64,000 bases of DNA from Actinomycetospora sp. NBRC 106375 (GCF_030269665.1 NZ_BSTS01000010.1:124001-188000); one strand, 5' to 3'. Counted from the stretch's first letter, positions 8,730 to 18,278 are shown. The notes: a model not told the origin generated them from the letters alone. Numbers and translations: made by a program.

Positions 8730-9557
8730 ATGAGTGACGAGAAGCCCCGCCCCGCCCGCACGCGGGCGCGTCGCGGGAGCAAGGTGCGGCGACGCCTGTC
8801 GGGGCTGCTCGCCCTGGGCGTCGCCCTGGTCGCCGTCGGCGGCCTGTACACGGTGCTCACGCCGAAGCCGGACGCCGCGCAGGCCGCCGACCCGGCGATC
8901 GTCCGCGAGGGTCAGCAGCTCTACGACAACTCCTGCATCACCTGTCACGGCACCAACCTGCAGGGCGTGCAGGGACGGGGGCCCAGCCTCGTCGGCGTCG
9001 GCGAGGCCTCGGTCTACTACCAGGTCTCGACGGGCCGCATGCCGCTCGCCGCCCAGGGCGCGGAGGCCGAGCGCAAGCCGCCCCGCTACGACGAGGCCCA
9101 GATCGACGCCCTCGGTGCGTTCGTCCAGGCCAACGGCGGCGGACCGGTGACGCCGGCCGTCGCGAACGGTGCGGAACTGCGCGGCGAGGACCTCGGTCGC
9201 GGCGGCGAGCTGTTCCGCCTCAACTGCGCCTCCTGCCACAACTTCACCGGCCGCGGCGGCGCGCTGTCCCAGGGCAAGTTCGCACCGGTGCTCGACCCGG
9301 CGAGCGAGACGCAGATCTACGCGGCGATGCTGTCGGGCCCGTCGAACATGCCGACGTTCGCCGACTCCCAGCTCTCCCCCGAGGAGAAGCGCGACATCAT
9401 CGGCTACATCAAGTCGGTGTCGAGCAACAACACCGGCGTCAACCCGGGCGGCAACGGCCTCGGCGGCTTCGGTCCGGTGCCCGAGGGCCTGGTCGCCTTC
9501 TTCGTCGGCATCGCCGCCCTCGTCGGCATCTCCCTCTGGATCGGATCCCGCCAGTGA
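8730..9557 (+). CDS. qcrC: cytochrome bc1 complex diheme cytochrome c subunit
   Basis: 275 residues. It carries electrons directly from the bcc complex to the oxidase in actinobacteria, replacing a soluble cytochrome c. Two heme c sites are seen: CITCH (about residues 69-73) and CASCH (about 166-170). An N-terminal anchor (about 23-43, LSGLLALGVALVAVGGLY) follows an Arg-rich segment, and a second anchor ends the protein (LVAFFVGIAALVGISLWIG). ATG at 8730 gives the normal family length; an ATG at 8655 right after ctaE would add 25 residues of unlikely sequence. Its stop overlaps the qcrA GTG (GTGA). Confidence 0.95.
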   Translation: MSDEKPRPARTRARRGSKVRRRLSGLLALGVALVAVGGLYTVLTPKPDAAQAADPAIVREGQQLYDNSCITCHGTNLQGVQGRGPSLVGVGEASVYYQVSTGRMPLAAQGAEAERKPPRYDEAQIDALGAFVQANGGGPVTPAVANGAELRGEDLGRGGELFRLNCASCHNFTGRGGALSQGKFAPVLDPASETQIYAAMLSGPSNMPTFADSQLSPEEKRDIIGYIKSVSSNNTGVNPGGNGLGGFGPVPEGLVAFFVGIAALVGISLWIGSRQ

Positions 9558-10792
9558 GCCCCGCTGACCACGGCGCCAACGCGCCCACGGAAACCCGCCC
9601 GTCCGACGGCCCGCGCATCCCCTCGGACGCCGAGCTCGCGCAGATGAGCACCGACGACCTCGTCCGTCTGGGCAACCAGATCGACGACATCGAGGTCGTC
9701 TCGGGCCGCGAGCGCTTCCCGGTGCCCGGCACGCGGGCCGAGAAGCGCGCGGTCCGCCAGGTGGCCGGCTGGTTCATCCTCGCGGCCGTCGCGGGCCTGC
9801 TCTTCATCGTCGCCTTCATCGCGTGGCCGTGGGAGTACCGCCCGGGCAGCGACGAGGGCGCCTGGATCTACGCGCTCTACACGCCGATCATCGGGACGAC
9901 GTTCGGCGTCGCGGTCCTCGCCACCGGCATGGGCGTGATCGCGTACTCGAAGAAGCTGCTGCCCGAGGACCTCACGATCCAGCAGCGTCACGACGGCCGG
10001 TCCTCCGAGCTCGACCGCCGCACCGCGGCGGCGCGCCTCGTGCAGACCGGCCAGCAGAGCGGGATCGCCCGCCGCAAGCTGATCATCCGCTCGGTCGGGG
10101 CCGCCGGCGGCGTGCTGGGCATCGGCGTCCTCGTCGCGGCCTTCGGCGGGCTCGTCAAGAACCCGTGGAAGGAGGGGCCGAACTCCCCTCTCCTGGTGAC
10201 GCAGTGGAAGTCGCTGCACGGCGAGCGCGTCTACGTGCGCAAGTTCGACGGCAACTCCAAGGACGTCGTCCTGGTGCGCGCCGGCGATCTCGAGCCGGGC
10301 GCCATGGAGACCGTGTTCCCGTTCCACGCCGACGAGGTGAAGGACCCGGCCGTGTTCGCGGCGTTCCTCACGGCCGGCGCCAACGGCGGGGAAGCGGTCC
10401 TCACCGAGGACGAGCTCGTCGACCCCGAGCACGTGGCCGAGACGGTCCGCTCGTCGGACTCGCCGGTCATGCTCATCCACCTCCGGCCGAACGTGCCCGT
10501 GATCAAGCGGGCCGGCCAGGAGGACTTCAACTACGGCACGCTCTTCGCGTACTCGAAGATCTGCAGCCACATGGGGTGCCCCACGTCGCTGTACGAGGAC
10601 CAGACGATGCGCATCCTGTGCCCCTGCCACCAGTCGCAGTTCCAGGCCAACGAGTTCGCCAAGCCGGTCTTCGGCCCGGCCACGCGCCCGCTGGCGCAAT
10701 TGCCCATCACCGTGGACGATCAGGGTTACCTGTACGCACGCAGTGACTTCATCGAACCGGTGGGGCCGGCGTTCTGGGAGCGGAATTCATGA
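9554..10792 (+). CDS. qcrA: cytochrome bc1 complex Rieske iron-sulfur subunit
   Basis: 412 residues. Rieske [2Fe-2S] protein with the ligand boxes CSHMGC (about 337-342) and CPCHQS (about 356-361). Unlike the proteobacterial form it has three transmembrane segments (about 72-95, 113-135 and 183-202), the usual actinobacterial design. Start GTG overlaps the qcrC stop by 4 bp and its own stop overlaps the qcrB ATG by 4 bp (ATGA), so the three are translationally coupled. Acts in the menaquinol:cytochrome c step of the respiratory supercomplex. Confidence 0.96.
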   Translation: MSPADHGANAPTETRPSDGPRIPSDAELAQMSTDDLVRLGNQIDDIEVVSGRERFPVPGTRAEKRAVRQVAGWFILAAVAGLLFIVAFIAWPWEYRPGSDEGAWIYALYTPIIGTTFGVAVLATGMGVIAYSKKLLPEDLTIQQRHDGRSSELDRRTAAARLVQTGQQSGIARRKLIIRSVGAAGGVLGIGVLVAAFGGLVKNPWKEGPNSPLLVTQWKSLHGERVYVRKFDGNSKDVVLVRAGDLEPGAMETVFPFHADEVKDPAVFAAFLTAGANGGEAVLTEDELVDPEHVAETVRSSDSPVMLIHLRPNVPVIKRAGQEDFNYGTLFAYSKICSHMGCPTSLYEDQTMRILCPCHQSQFQANEFAKPVFGPATRPLAQLPITVDDQGYLYARSDFIEPVGPAFWERNS

Positions 10793-12480
10793 GTTCGATC
10801 ACCACACCCACCCGGAAGGGCGGCGGCACGGCCATGAAGCTGGTCGGCACGGCCGCCGACGAGATCGACAGCCGCATCCACCCGGCCGGCGGCGTCCGTC
10901 GTCAGATCAACAAGGTCTTCCCGACGCACTGGTCGTTCATGCTCGGCGAGATCGCGATGTACAGCTTCATCGTGCTGCTGCTGTCGGGCACGTGGCTGGC
11001 GGTCTTCTACGACCCGTCGATGGCCGAGACGACCTACGACGGCAACTACCCGGGCCTGCAGGGCGTCACGATGTCGATGGCCTACGAGTCGACCGTCAAC
11101 ATCTCGCTCGACGTGCGCGGCGGCCTCTTCATCCGTCAGGTGCACCACTGGGCGGCGCTGCTGTTCGTCGCGGCGATGATCGTCCACATGATGCGGACGT
11201 TCTTCACCGGAGCGTTCCGCCGCCCGCGCGAGACCAACTGGGTGCTCGGCGTCGTCCTGCTGCTCACGGGCATGATCGAGGGCTTCATCGGCTACTCGCT
11301 GCCCGACGACCTGCTCTCGGGCACCGGCATCCGCACCGGCCTCTCCGCGATCGTCCTGTCGATCCCGGTCATCGGCACGTGGCTGCACTGGGCGATCCTC
11401 GGCGGCGAGTACCCGGGCACGATCATCATCCCGCGCCTGTACATCGTCCACGTCTTCCTGCTCCCGGGGATCATCACCGCGGTCATCGCGATCCACGTGG
11501 CGCTGGTGTGGTTCCAGAAGCACACTCAGTTCCCCGGGCCGGGGCGCACCGAGCGCAACGTCGTCGGCGTCCGCATCCTGCCGACGTTCGCCAGCAAGGG
11601 CGGTGGCTTCACGGCCGTCGTCGTCGGCGCGACCGCGATCATGTCGGGCTGGTTCCAGATCAACCCGATCTGGAAGCTCGGCCCGTACGACCCGACGCAG
11701 GTCTCCGCCGGCTCGCAGCCCGACTGGTACATGGCGCTGTTCGACGGCGCGGTCCGGCTCTGGCCCTCGTGGGAGATGTACCTGTTCGGCCGGTACACGA
11801 TCCCGGCGATCTTCTTCCCGGCCGTGATCGGGATGGGCATCCTCACCACGCTGCTCGCGCTCTACCCGATCATCGAGCGCAAGCTGACCGGCGACGACGC
11901 CCACCACAACCTGTTGCAGCGTCCGCGCGACGTCCCCGTGCGCACCGCCACGGGCATGATGGCCATGACCTTCTACTTCTGGCTGGTCCTGGCGTGCGGC
12001 AACGACATCTTCGCCTACACGTTCGACATCTCCCTGAACGTGATGACGTGGATCGGGCGCATCGGACTGCTCGTTCTCCCGCCGCTGGTCTACTTCGCGA
12101 CCTACCGGATCTGCCTGGGCCTCCAGCGCAGCGACCGCGAGGTCCTGGAGCACGGCATCGAGACCGGGCACATCAAGCGGCTGCCGCACGGTGAGTTCAT
12201 CGAGGTGCACCAGCCCCTGGGCGGGGTCGACGAGCACGGTCACGCCCTCCCGCTGGCCTACCAGGGCGCCAAGGTGCCGAAGCGCATGAACGACCTGGGC
12301 TCCGCGGGCAAGCCGCTCAAGGGCGGCTGGTTCCGCCCGGACCCGGCCGACGAGCAGGACCAGCTCACCGGCGGGCCCCACGGTGGCGACCCGCTCGAGG
12401 TGGAGCCGAGCGCCTCCACCGAGTCCCGCGAGCTCGCCGGGCGTCCCGACGCCGGCCGCCCGCGCGACATCCAGGAGTAG
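10789..12480 (+). CDS. qcrB: cytochrome bc1 complex cytochrome b subunit
   Basis: 563 residues. Diheme membrane subunit that oxidises menaquinol. Heme-ligand histidines are in [19 protein letters not shown] and in the [16 protein letters not shown] region, and a quinol-site PDWY motif is present. The long hydrophilic C-terminal tail (about the last 120 residues) is typical of actinobacterial QcrB. Last gene of the operon, followed by a strong terminator hairpin. The family is the target of imidazopyridine-type inhibitors in mycobacteria. Confidence 0.96.
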   Translation: MSSITTPTRKGGGTAMKLVGTAADEIDSRIHPAGGVRRQINKVFPTHWSFMLGEIAMYSFIVLLLSGTWLAVFYDPSMAETTYDGNYPGLQGVTMSMAYESTVNISLDVRGGLFIRQVHHWAALLFVAAMIVHMMRTFFTGAFRRPRETNWVLGVVLLLTGMIEGFIGYSLPDDLLSGTGIRTGLSAIVLSIPVIGTWLHWAILGGEYPGTIIIPRLYIVHVFLLPGIITAVIAIHVALVWFQKHTQFPGPGRTERNVVGVRILPTFASKGGGFTAVVVGATAIMSGWFQINPIWKLGPYDPTQVSAGSQPDWYMALFDGAVRLWPSWEMYLFGRYTIPAIFFPAVIGMGILTTLLALYPIIERKLTGDDAHHNLLQRPRDVPVRTATGMMAMTFYFWLVLACGNDIFAYTFDISLNVMTWIGRIGLLVLPPLVYFATYRICLGLQRSDREVLEHGIETGHIKRLPHGEFIEVHQPLGGVDEHGHALPLAYQGAKVPKRMNDLGSAGKPLKGGWFRPDPADEQDQLTGGPHGGDPLEVEPSASTESRELAGRPDAGRPRDIQE

Positions 12481-12500
12481 CACCACCCGCACGTCCGACA

Positions 12501-12533
12501 CGGGCCGGGAGCGTCACCGACGCTCCCGGCCCG
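12501..12533 (+). terminator. terminator hairpin after qcrB
   Basis: Perfect 15-bp inverted repeat (cgggccgggagcgtc and its complement) with a 3-nt loop, 20 nt after the qcrB stop. No U-tract, as usual in this GC range. Confidence 0.75.
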
Positions 12534-12579
12534 TCGTCTGTGTGCCCGGAGCCCCTCCCCTGTACGAGGAATGCGGCTT

Positions 12580-12600
12580 TCCTGGCGTGTGACGCCAGGA
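12580..12600. repeat. short perfect hairpin
   Basis: TCCTGGCGT, loop gtg, ACGCCAGGA: a 9-bp perfect stem. The left flank GGAATGCGGCTT has no matching right arm, as if a longer palindrome had decayed on one side. Confidence 0.5.
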
Positions 12601-12771
12601 TCGCCACACCCTCGCCGCGCCGACACGCCGCACCGGGCACTGACCCGCGCTCGCGGCCCGCCGGCACTCCGTCGACGCACCGCAAGGGGCAAGTACCGCA
12701 TGATCGAGAGGCCGCGCGAGGTGCCGAACGTGCCCTTCGCTCTCCGAGCAGGCCCTCGCCCCCGCGCGCTC

Positions 12772-12839
12772 CGGAGATCACGAGCACCTGGTGCACCGCC
12801 GCAGCGCCCGCGGGGTGCATGACGCGCCCCTGATCTCCG
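12772..12839. repeat. 68-nt imperfect hairpin
   Basis: Outer arms CGGAGATCA / TGATCTCCG pair perfectly over 9 bp, and inner arms TGCACC / GGTGCA pair over 6 bp in register, with several G-U or matched positions between. It could fold as one long stem. Confidence 0.45.
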
Positions 12840-13167
12840 CTGCCGCGCATGGCCGGCGGACGTGGGCCGCTTCCCGTCGTCGAGGCCGCCCTCCCGGCAA
12901 CATCACGCGCCCCCGGGTGGCCCTCAGTACTCCTCGGCGCCCCGGACCCCCGGACCCCACTGGTCGGCCCTCCGGCACCCGTGGTCGCCTCGGGCCGCGG
13001 ATGGCCTTCAGGCGCCCATCGGGCGCCTCGGTGCCCAGGTGCGGCCCTGCAGGCGCCTTGGGGGGCCTCGGGTGCGCCCGTCTCGCCCCGCCCCGCCCGC
13101 CCGTCCGCCGGTCCACCTCGCCCCGGCCAGGACACGCCACGGGCACGGCACGACCCCGCACACACGC

Positions 13168-13199
13168 CGGCCCCGCTCCGAGGCACGGAGCCGGGGCCG
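13168..13199 (-). terminator. terminator hairpin after ctaF
   Basis: CGGCCCCGCTCCG pairs with CGGAGCCGGGGCCG with one bulged base and a 5-nt loop, 17 nt past the ctaF stop on the minus strand. Confidence 0.7.
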
Positions 13200-13216
13200 A
13201 GGTGAGTGGGTGGGAC

Positions 13217-13615
13217 CTAGTGGGCCGAGGGGCCCGCGTGGTACTCGAAGACGAGGCCGCAGATGGCGATGAGCAGGCCGATGCCGGCGAGGACGATCAG
13301 CCACCACTGCCACATGGCGACACCGAGGCCGGTGAAGGCCACCCCGCCGGCGACGGCGATGGGCCAGTAGCTGCCCGGGCTGAAGAAGCCCAGGTCGCCG
13401 GCGCCGTCGGAGACCTCCGCCTCCGGGTTGTCCTCCGGGCGCTCCTCGAGGCGCCGGGCGACGAACCGGAAGTACGTCCCGACGATGAGGGTCAGGCCGC
13501 CGGTGAGGGTGAGGCCGACGATGCCGACCTCCTCACCGGAGAGGATCCCGTACACGATCGCGCAGACGAAGCAGAAGACCGTGAGGATCTCGAAGATGCG
13601 CGATTCGACCTTCAT
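13217..13615 (-). CDS. ctaF: cytochrome c oxidase subunit IV (actinobacterial type)
   Basis: 132 residues with four hydrophobic segments: two at the N-terminus (ILTVFCFVCAIVYGILSG and VGIVGLTLTGGLTLIVGTYF), a charged Glu/Pro loop, then two more (YWPIAVAGGVAFTGLGVAMW and LIVLAGIGLLIAICGLVFEY). This is the actinobacterial CtaF family, an integral accessory subunit of the aa3 oxidase. ATG at 13615 has GAGGA 4 nt upstream. It follows ctaC on the minus strand with 28 bp between, so the two form an operon. Confidence 0.93.
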   Translation of the reverse strand: MKVESRIFEILTVFCFVCAIVYGILSGEEVGIVGLTLTGGLTLIVGTYFRFVARRLEERPEDNPEAEVSDGAGDLGFFSPGSYWPIAVAGGVAFTGLGVAMWQWWLIVLAGIGLLIAICGLVFEYHAGPSAH

Positions 13616-13643
13616 CGGGTCCTCGCTCTCTGGGTGCGCATGA

Positions 13644-14546
13644 TCACTTGAAGGCCTGGCGGGCGGTCGGGTTCGGGTCGAACGGCGCCGTGGTGACCGC
13701 CTCCGGGTTGCACAGCTCGCCACAGTTCAGCGCCGCGAGGGCGTCCGGCGTGGTGTAGCCCTGGCCGGTCTGCGGGTTCACCTGCGTGCGCAGGCGCAGG
13801 AACTGGTCGAACTGGGCCGGCGGCAGCGCCCGGACCTCGAAGTTCATCATCGAGTGGTACGCCCCGCAGAACTCGGCGCAGCGGCCGACGAAGGCCCCCG
13901 GACGCTCGATGCGGTCGATGACCCAGGTGTTCTTCTGGTCGTTCTTCTCCGGGTCGGGCAGGACGTCGCGCTTGAAGAGGAACTCCGGCACCCAGAACGA
14001 GTGGATGACGTCCTGCGAGTCCTGGGTGAAGGCGATGGGCCGGTCGGTCGGGAGCACGAGCAGCGGCACCTGGCCGGTGGAGCCCACGGTGGACGCCGGG
14101 AGGCCGTTGGGGCCGCGGGTGTCCGGGTACGAGAACTCCCAGTTCCACTGGAAGCCGATGACGTCGACCTTGAGCTCGTCGCCGGTCGCGGTGCGGTCGA
14201 CGACGTTCTGCACGACGACGGTGAAGTAGAAGAGCACCGCGACGATGATCAGCGGGACGACGGTCAGCACCAGCTCGAGCGGCAGGTTGTACTGGAACTG
14301 CCGCGGCAGGTCCGACTCGCCGGCCTTCTTGCGGTGGAACGCCACGGTCCAGGCCGTCGCCCCCCACACGAGGACACCGACGACCAGCGCGGCGACCGCG
14401 GCCCAGGTCCACAGCGTGCGCATCTGCGTGGCCTCGGGGGTGACCCCGATCGGCCAGCCGAAGCGCAGGACCTCCTCGACGGAGCAGCCGGAGGTGGTCA
14501 CGGCGACGGCGACGGCCGCCGCAGCCAGGCCCACGGCCCGGCGCAC
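13644..14546 (-). CDS. ctaC: cytochrome c oxidase subunit II (lipoprotein)
   Basis: 300 residues from the chosen start. Carries the CuA centre: the motif GRCAEFCGAYHSMM provides the two Cys, His and Met ligands, with an upstream His in HSFWVPEF. N-terminal lipobox TSGC (Cys near 22) predicts a lipoprotein, followed by two membrane helices (LWTWAAVAALVVGVLVWGAT and LELVLTVVPLIIVAVLFYFT). GTG at 14546 is chosen because it directly precedes the signal peptide; no ATG is in frame close by and the Shine-Dalgarno is weak, so the start may move. Divergent from asnB, as in mycobacteria and corynebacteria. Confidence 0.92.
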   Translation of the reverse strand: MRRAVGLAAAAVAVAVTTSGCSVEEVLRFGWPIGVTPEATQMRTLWTWAAVAALVVGVLVWGATAWTVAFHRKKAGESDLPRQFQYNLPLELVLTVVPLIIVAVLFYFTVVVQNVVDRTATGDELKVDVIGFQWNWEFSYPDTRGPNGLPASTVGSTGQVPLLVLPTDRPIAFTQDSQDVIHSFWVPEFLFKRDVLPDPEKNDQKNTWVIDRIERPGAFVGRCAEFCGAYHSMMNFEVRALPPAQFDQFLRLRTQVNPQTGQGYTTPDALAALNCGELCNPEAVTTAPFDPNPTARQAFK

Positions 14547-14851
14547 GCGACCGGTGCGGCTCCGGACCGGCGTCCCATCTCGGCGCACTGCTGGCTGCCT
14601 TCCTCCTCGGGCGGGTCCCCCGCGTCGCCCCTGGTCATCCGACCCGACGGCGCCGTGGTGGGCGGCCCGGCGGATGCGGGCCCCGACGTCGGTGCGGAGA
14701 CTAGCCGAGCGAGCCACTACGCGCTGTCGGAGGGGCGCGGCGGGTCGCCCACAGGCGGGGCCGTGGAGCACTGTCGGCATACTGGAGCGGCCCCGCGGCA
14801 CCCCGTCGCGGCGGAACGGCGACCCCGGCAGACGGAGGTGTCAGCGGACGC
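14547..14851. other. divergent promoter region between ctaC and asnB
   Basis: 305 bp without a gene. On the minus strand TAGTCT (complement of 14698-14703) is a fair -10 for ctaC-ctaF; on the plus strand CATACT (14778-14783) is a fair -10 for asnB with a leader of about 60 nt. Neither has a good -35. Nothing else was recognised. Confidence 0.4.
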
Positions 14852-16759
14852 GTGTGCGGCCTGATGGGATTGATCACGCCCGACGGATCCGGCGCGGCGC
14901 GGGCCGACGCGGTGCGCGGGAGCCTCGAGTGCATGCGCCACCGCGGCCCGGACGAGTCCGGGACGTGGCACGACGACGACGTGGTGCTCGGCTTCAACCG
15001 GCTGTCGATCATCGACGTCGAGGGCTCGCACCAGCCCCTGACGTACGCGAGCGACCGCTACCGCATCGTCTTCAACGGCGAGATCTACAACTACCTCGAG
15101 CTGCGCGAGGAGCTGGCCCGCGACCACGGGGTCACGTTCGCGACCGAGGGTGACACCGAGGCCATCGTCGCCGCGTACGACGTCTGGGGGCAGGACGCGG
15201 TCCGCCGGCTGCGCGGCATGTTCGCGTTCCTCATCTGGGACACGCACGAGAAGGTGCTCTTCGGCGCGCGCGACCCGTTCGGCATCAAGCCGCTCTTCCT
15301 CGCCGCCGGCCCGCACGGTGTGGCGTTCGCCAGCGAGAAGAAGAGCCTGCTCGAGCTGGCCAAGGCCCTCGGCGAGCCCACCACGGCGCCCGATCCCACC
15401 GCGCTGCAGCACTACCTCCAGCTGCAGTACGTCCCCGAGCCGCTGTCGCTGCACCGCTCGATCCGCCGCGTCGAGTCGGGGACGAGCTTCACCGTCTCCC
15501 CCGGCGAGCCGCTCGCGGCCGAGCGCTACTTCGTGCCGCAGTTCGACGCGAAGCCGGTCGACGACGAGGCGCGCCTGCACGCCGAGATCACCGAGGTGCT
15601 GCGCGACTCGGTGGCCAAGCACATGCGCGCCGACGTCACCGTCGGGGCGTTCCTCTCCGGGGGCGTCGACTCGACGGCGATCGCGGCGCTGGCCCGCGAG
15701 CACAACCCGGACCTCATCACCTTCACCACCGGCTTCGAGCGCGAGGGCTACTCCGAGGTCGACGTCGCGAAGGAGTCGGCCGAGGCCATCGGCGTGCGGC
15801 ACCTGGTCCGCACGGTCTCCGCCCAGGAGATGATGGACTCCCTGCCGCTGATCGTCTGGTACCTCGACGACCCGGTGGCCGACCCCGCGCTCGTGCCCCT
15901 GTGGTTCGTGGCGCGCGAGGCCCGCAAGCACGTCAAGGTCGTCCTCTCCGGCGAGGGCGCCGACGAGCTCTTCGGCGGCTACACGATCTACAAGGAGCCG
16001 CTCTCGCTCGCGCCGTTCGAGAAGCTGCCCGGCGCCGTCCGCAAGCTCGCCGGGGCGCTCTCGACGCGGCTGCCCGACGGCATGCGCGGCAAGGATCTGC
16101 TGCGCCGCGGGGCGCTCCCCCTCGAGCAGCGCTACTACGGCAACGCCCGCATCTTCCGCGACGACCAGCTCGGCGCGGTGCTGCGCGGGCACGACCCCGA
16201 GCTCTCGCACGTCGACGTCACCGCGCCGCTCTACGCCGACTCGGGCTCCTGGGACCCGGTGGCGCGCATGCAGCACGTCGACCTCTTCACCTGGCTGCGC
16301 GGCGACATCCTCGTCAAGGCCGACAAGATGACCATGGCGAACTCCCTCGAGCTGCGCGTGCCGTTCCTCGACAAGGAGGTCTTCGAGGTCGCGTCGCACC
16401 TGCCCACCGAGCAGAAGGTCGCCCACGGCACGACGAAGTACGCCCTGCGCCGGGCGATCGACGGCATCGTCCCGCCGCACGTGCTCCACCGGCGCAAGCT
16501 CGGGTTCCCCGTCCCGATCCGGTACTGGCTCGCCCACGACATGCTCGACTGGGCGCGCGGCATCGTCCGTGACTCGCAGACCGACGCGATCATCGACAAG
16601 GCCGCGGTGCTGCGCCTCATCGACGAGCACCGCGCGGGCCCGGTCGACCACTCACGGCGCATCTGGACACTGCTCGTGTTCATGCTCTGGCACGGCATCT
16701 TCGTCGAGGAGCGCATCCGCCCGGAGATCCCGGAGCCCAACTACCCGGTGTATGCGTGA
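14852..16759 (+). CDS. asnB: asparagine synthetase-like glutamine amidotransferase (AsnB/LtsA type)
   Basis: 635 residues. Class II glutaminase domain with Cys2 as nucleophile (start reads CGLMGLI), which fixes the GTG start, then an Asn-synthetase ATP-pyrophosphatase domain with SGGVDSTAIAAL (about 268-279) and GEGADELFGGY. In M. tuberculosis (Rv2201) and Corynebacterium (LtsA), the homologue next to ctaC amidates meso-diaminopimelate in peptidoglycan precursors rather than serving only asparagine synthesis; the synteny here favours the same job, but sequence alone does not decide. Cytoplasmic. It has a moderately long leader and no strong ribosome site. Confidence 0.93.
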   Translation: MCGLMGLITPDGSGAARADAVRGSLECMRHRGPDESGTWHDDDVVLGFNRLSIIDVEGSHQPLTYASDRYRIVFNGEIYNYLELREELARDHGVTFATEGDTEAIVAAYDVWGQDAVRRLRGMFAFLIWDTHEKVLFGARDPFGIKPLFLAAGPHGVAFASEKKSLLELAKALGEPTTAPDPTALQHYLQLQYVPEPLSLHRSIRRVESGTSFTVSPGEPLAAERYFVPQFDAKPVDDEARLHAEITEVLRDSVAKHMRADVTVGAFLSGGVDSTAIAALAREHNPDLITFTTGFEREGYSEVDVAKESAEAIGVRHLVRTVSAQEMMDSLPLIVWYLDDPVADPALVPLWFVAREARKHVKVVLSGEGADELFGGYTIYKEPLSLAPFEKLPGAVRKLAGALSTRLPDGMRGKDLLRRGALPLEQRYYGNARIFRDDQLGAVLRGHDPELSHVDVTAPLYADSGSWDPVARMQHVDLFTWLRGDILVKADKMTMANSLELRVPFLDKEVFEVASHLPTEQKVAHGTTKYALRRAIDGIVPPHVLHRRKLGFPVPIRYWLAHDMLDWARGIVRDSQTDAIIDKAAVLRLIDEHRAGPVDHSRRIWTLLVFMLWHGIFVEERIRPEIPEPNYPVYA

Positions 16760-16805
16760 ACGTGCGCCACGCAACGGTCCGGTCCCGGTCGCGCTGAGTT
16801 TCACC

Positions 16806-16811
16806 TAGGGT
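16806..16811 (+). promoter_or_regulatory. -10 element TAGGGT for the adenosine kinase gene
   Basis: TAGGGT, 43 nt before the ATG at 16855. The leader then contains GAGAGG as ribosome site. The -35 is weak. Confidence 0.45.
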
Positions 16812-16854
16812 CGCAGGTTGGTCCGAAGGACGTAGTGCGATTCGAGAGGTAGGC

Positions 16855-17844
16855 ATGGACGTACTGGGGATCGGCAACGCCATCGTCGACGTGCTGTTCC
16901 GCACGGACGACGACACCATCCGTGCGCACGAGCTGCCCAAGGGCGGCATGACGCTCATCGACGAGGCCCAGGCCGAGAAGCTCTACACCGAGGCCGGGGA
17001 CACGACGGAGCGCTCGGGCGGCAGCGTCGCCAACACCATCGCCGTCGCGGCGGCCCTCGGCGCCGACGCCGGGTACGTCGGCAAGGTCTCCGACGACCGG
17101 CTCGGCACGTCGTTCACCGAGTCCATCCGCTCGCACGGCGTGCACTTCACGACGCCGGCGCTGTCGGGCAGCCCGGCGACCGCCCGCTGCCTGGTCATGG
17201 TCACCGCCGACGGCGAGCGCACGATGTCGACCTTCCTGGGCGCCTGCACGGCGCTCGGGCCCGACGACATCGAGCAGGACGACGTCGCGGGCTCCAAGGT
17301 CAGCCTCATCGAGGGCTACCTGGCCGACACGGAGCAGGCCCGCGCCACCATCGGCAAGGTCGTCGACGCCGCGTCGAAGAGCGAGGCCCGGGTGGGCCTG
17401 ACGCTGTCCGACGCCGGCTGCGTCGAGCGCCACCGCGAGTACTTCCGCGAGCTCCTGCGCGAGAACGTCGAGATCCTCATCGCCGACGAGGACGAGGTCG
17501 CGGCGCTGGTCGGGTCCGACGAGATCACGTCGCTGCTGCGCGGCCACGGCGGCAACGCCGAGGTCGTCGTCGTCACCCACGGCCCCAAGGGCTCGACGGT
17601 GTACGACGCGAACGGCTCGGTCGAGGAGGTCGGGGTCCGCGACGCCGACGAGCTCGTCGACACCACCGGGGCCGGCGACGCCTACGCCGGCGGGTTCCTC
17701 TACGGCTGGACCCACGGGCTCGACCACGCCACCTCGGGGCGGATCGGCGCCGTCGCGGCCTCGCACGTCGTCGCCCAGCTTGGCGCCCAGCCGCCGGAGA
17801 AGCTGCGCGAGAAGGTCGCGGCCGAGGTGCCCGGCCTGACGTAG
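16855..17844 (+). CDS. adoK: adenosine kinase, PfkB family
   Basis: 329 residues, ribokinase/PfkB fold. N-terminal MDVLGIGNAIVDVLF and GGSVANTIAVAAALG form the nucleoside-binding part, and DTTGAGDAYAGGFLYG holds the catalytic Asp and anion hole (about residues 267-282). In M. tuberculosis the PfkB protein beside asnB (Rv2202c) is a proven adenosine kinase, so the same purine-salvage role is inferred here. ATG with GAGAGG upstream; 95 bp after asnB and with its own -10. It is followed by a strong shared terminator and converges on the Fe-S gene. Confidence 0.85.
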   Translation: MDVLGIGNAIVDVLFRTDDDTIRAHELPKGGMTLIDEAQAEKLYTEAGDTTERSGGSVANTIAVAAALGADAGYVGKVSDDRLGTSFTESIRSHGVHFTTPALSGSPATARCLVMVTADGERTMSTFLGACTALGPDDIEQDDVAGSKVSLIEGYLADTEQARATIGKVVDAASKSEARVGLTLSDAGCVERHREYFRELLRENVEILIADEDEVAALVGSDEITSLLRGHGGNAEVVVVTHGPKGSTVYDANGSVEEVGVRDADELVDTTGAGDAYAGGFLYGWTHGLDHATSGRIGAVAASHVVAQLGAQPPEKLREKVAAEVPGLT

Positions 17845-17861
17845 CAGCCGTCAGACACACG

Positions 17862-17894
17862 ACGGCCCCGGACCTCGACGAGGTCCGGGGCCGT
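17862..17894. terminator. bidirectional terminator between adoK and the Fe-S gene
   Basis: ACGGCCCCGGACCT, loop CGACG, AGGTCCGGGGCCGT: 14-bp perfect stem between convergent genes, 17 nt after the adoK stop and 12 nt from the other stop. Confidence 0.78.
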
Positions 17895-17906
17895 GGTGCG
17901 TGTGCC

Positions 17907-18278
17907 TCAGTTGAAGCTGTCGCCGCAGGCGCACGATCCGCCCGCGTTCGGGTTGTCGATCGTGAAGCCCTGCTTCTCGATGGTGTCGACGAAGTCGATG
18001 ACCGCGCCCTGGAGGTACGGGGCGCTCATGCGGTCGACGGCGACGGTCAGGCCGTTGAAGTCGCGCTGCAGATCGCCGTCGAGGCTGCGGTCGTCGAAGA
18101 AGAGCTGGTAGCGCAGCCCCGCGCAGCCACCCGGCTGGACGGCGATGCGCAGCGACATGTCGGTGCGACCCTCCTGGTCGAGCAGGGCCTTCGCCTTGCC
18201 CGCGGCCGTGTCGGTCAGCTCGACGCCATGCGGCTTGGCCTCGACCTCGGTCGGCGCGGCAGGGTTCTCGACGGTCAT
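17907..18278 (-). CDS. erpA: HesB/IscA-family iron-sulfur cluster insertion protein
   Basis: 123 residues, A-type Fe-S carrier. The three conserved cysteines are present in QPGGCAGLRYQLFF (Cys52) and in the C-terminal GGSCACGDSF (Cys-Ala-Cys). It delivers clusters to apo-proteins in the cytoplasm; Lpd-linked enzymes aside, LipA in this same window is a likely client type, although no direct link can be shown. ATG at 18278 has GGGAGA 5 nt upstream. It corresponds in place to Rv2204c. It is 146 bp downstream of the glycerate kinase gene on the same strand and may have its own promoter. Confidence 0.9.
   Translation of the reverse strand: MTVENPAAPTEVEAKPHGVELTDTAAGKAKALLDQEGRTDMSLRIAVQPGGCAGLRYQLFFDDRSLDGDLQRDFNGLTVAVDRMSAPYLQGAVIDFVDTIEKQGFTIDNPNAGGSCACGDSFN

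Larger units (their letters stand above)
12534..13167. other. 634-bp hairpin-rich non-coding gap between convergent qcrB and ctaF
   Basis: No reading frame here has convincing codon structure or a recognisable product. The gap holds three further dyads: 12580-12600, 12772-12839 and an 8-bp perfect stem at 13010-13028 (AGGCGCCC, 3-nt loop). In M. tuberculosis this position holds Rv2197c and mmpS3, both absent here, so it may be a decayed gene pair or a structured RNA locus. Confidence 0.5.

Noticed and set aside
7928-8737. plus-strand frame overlapping ctaE
   Set aside because: Shifted frame of ctaE, which has clear membrane helices and a ribosome site.
12540-13200. several frames of 70-280 codons between qcrB and ctaF
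   Set aside because: All are Arg/Pro/Gly-rich on both strands, overlap one another and lack ribosome sites or any family pattern.
16768-16854. small gene between asnB and adoK
   Set aside because: Only the promoter and ribosome site of adoK fit in the 95-bp gap; no open frame with protein character.
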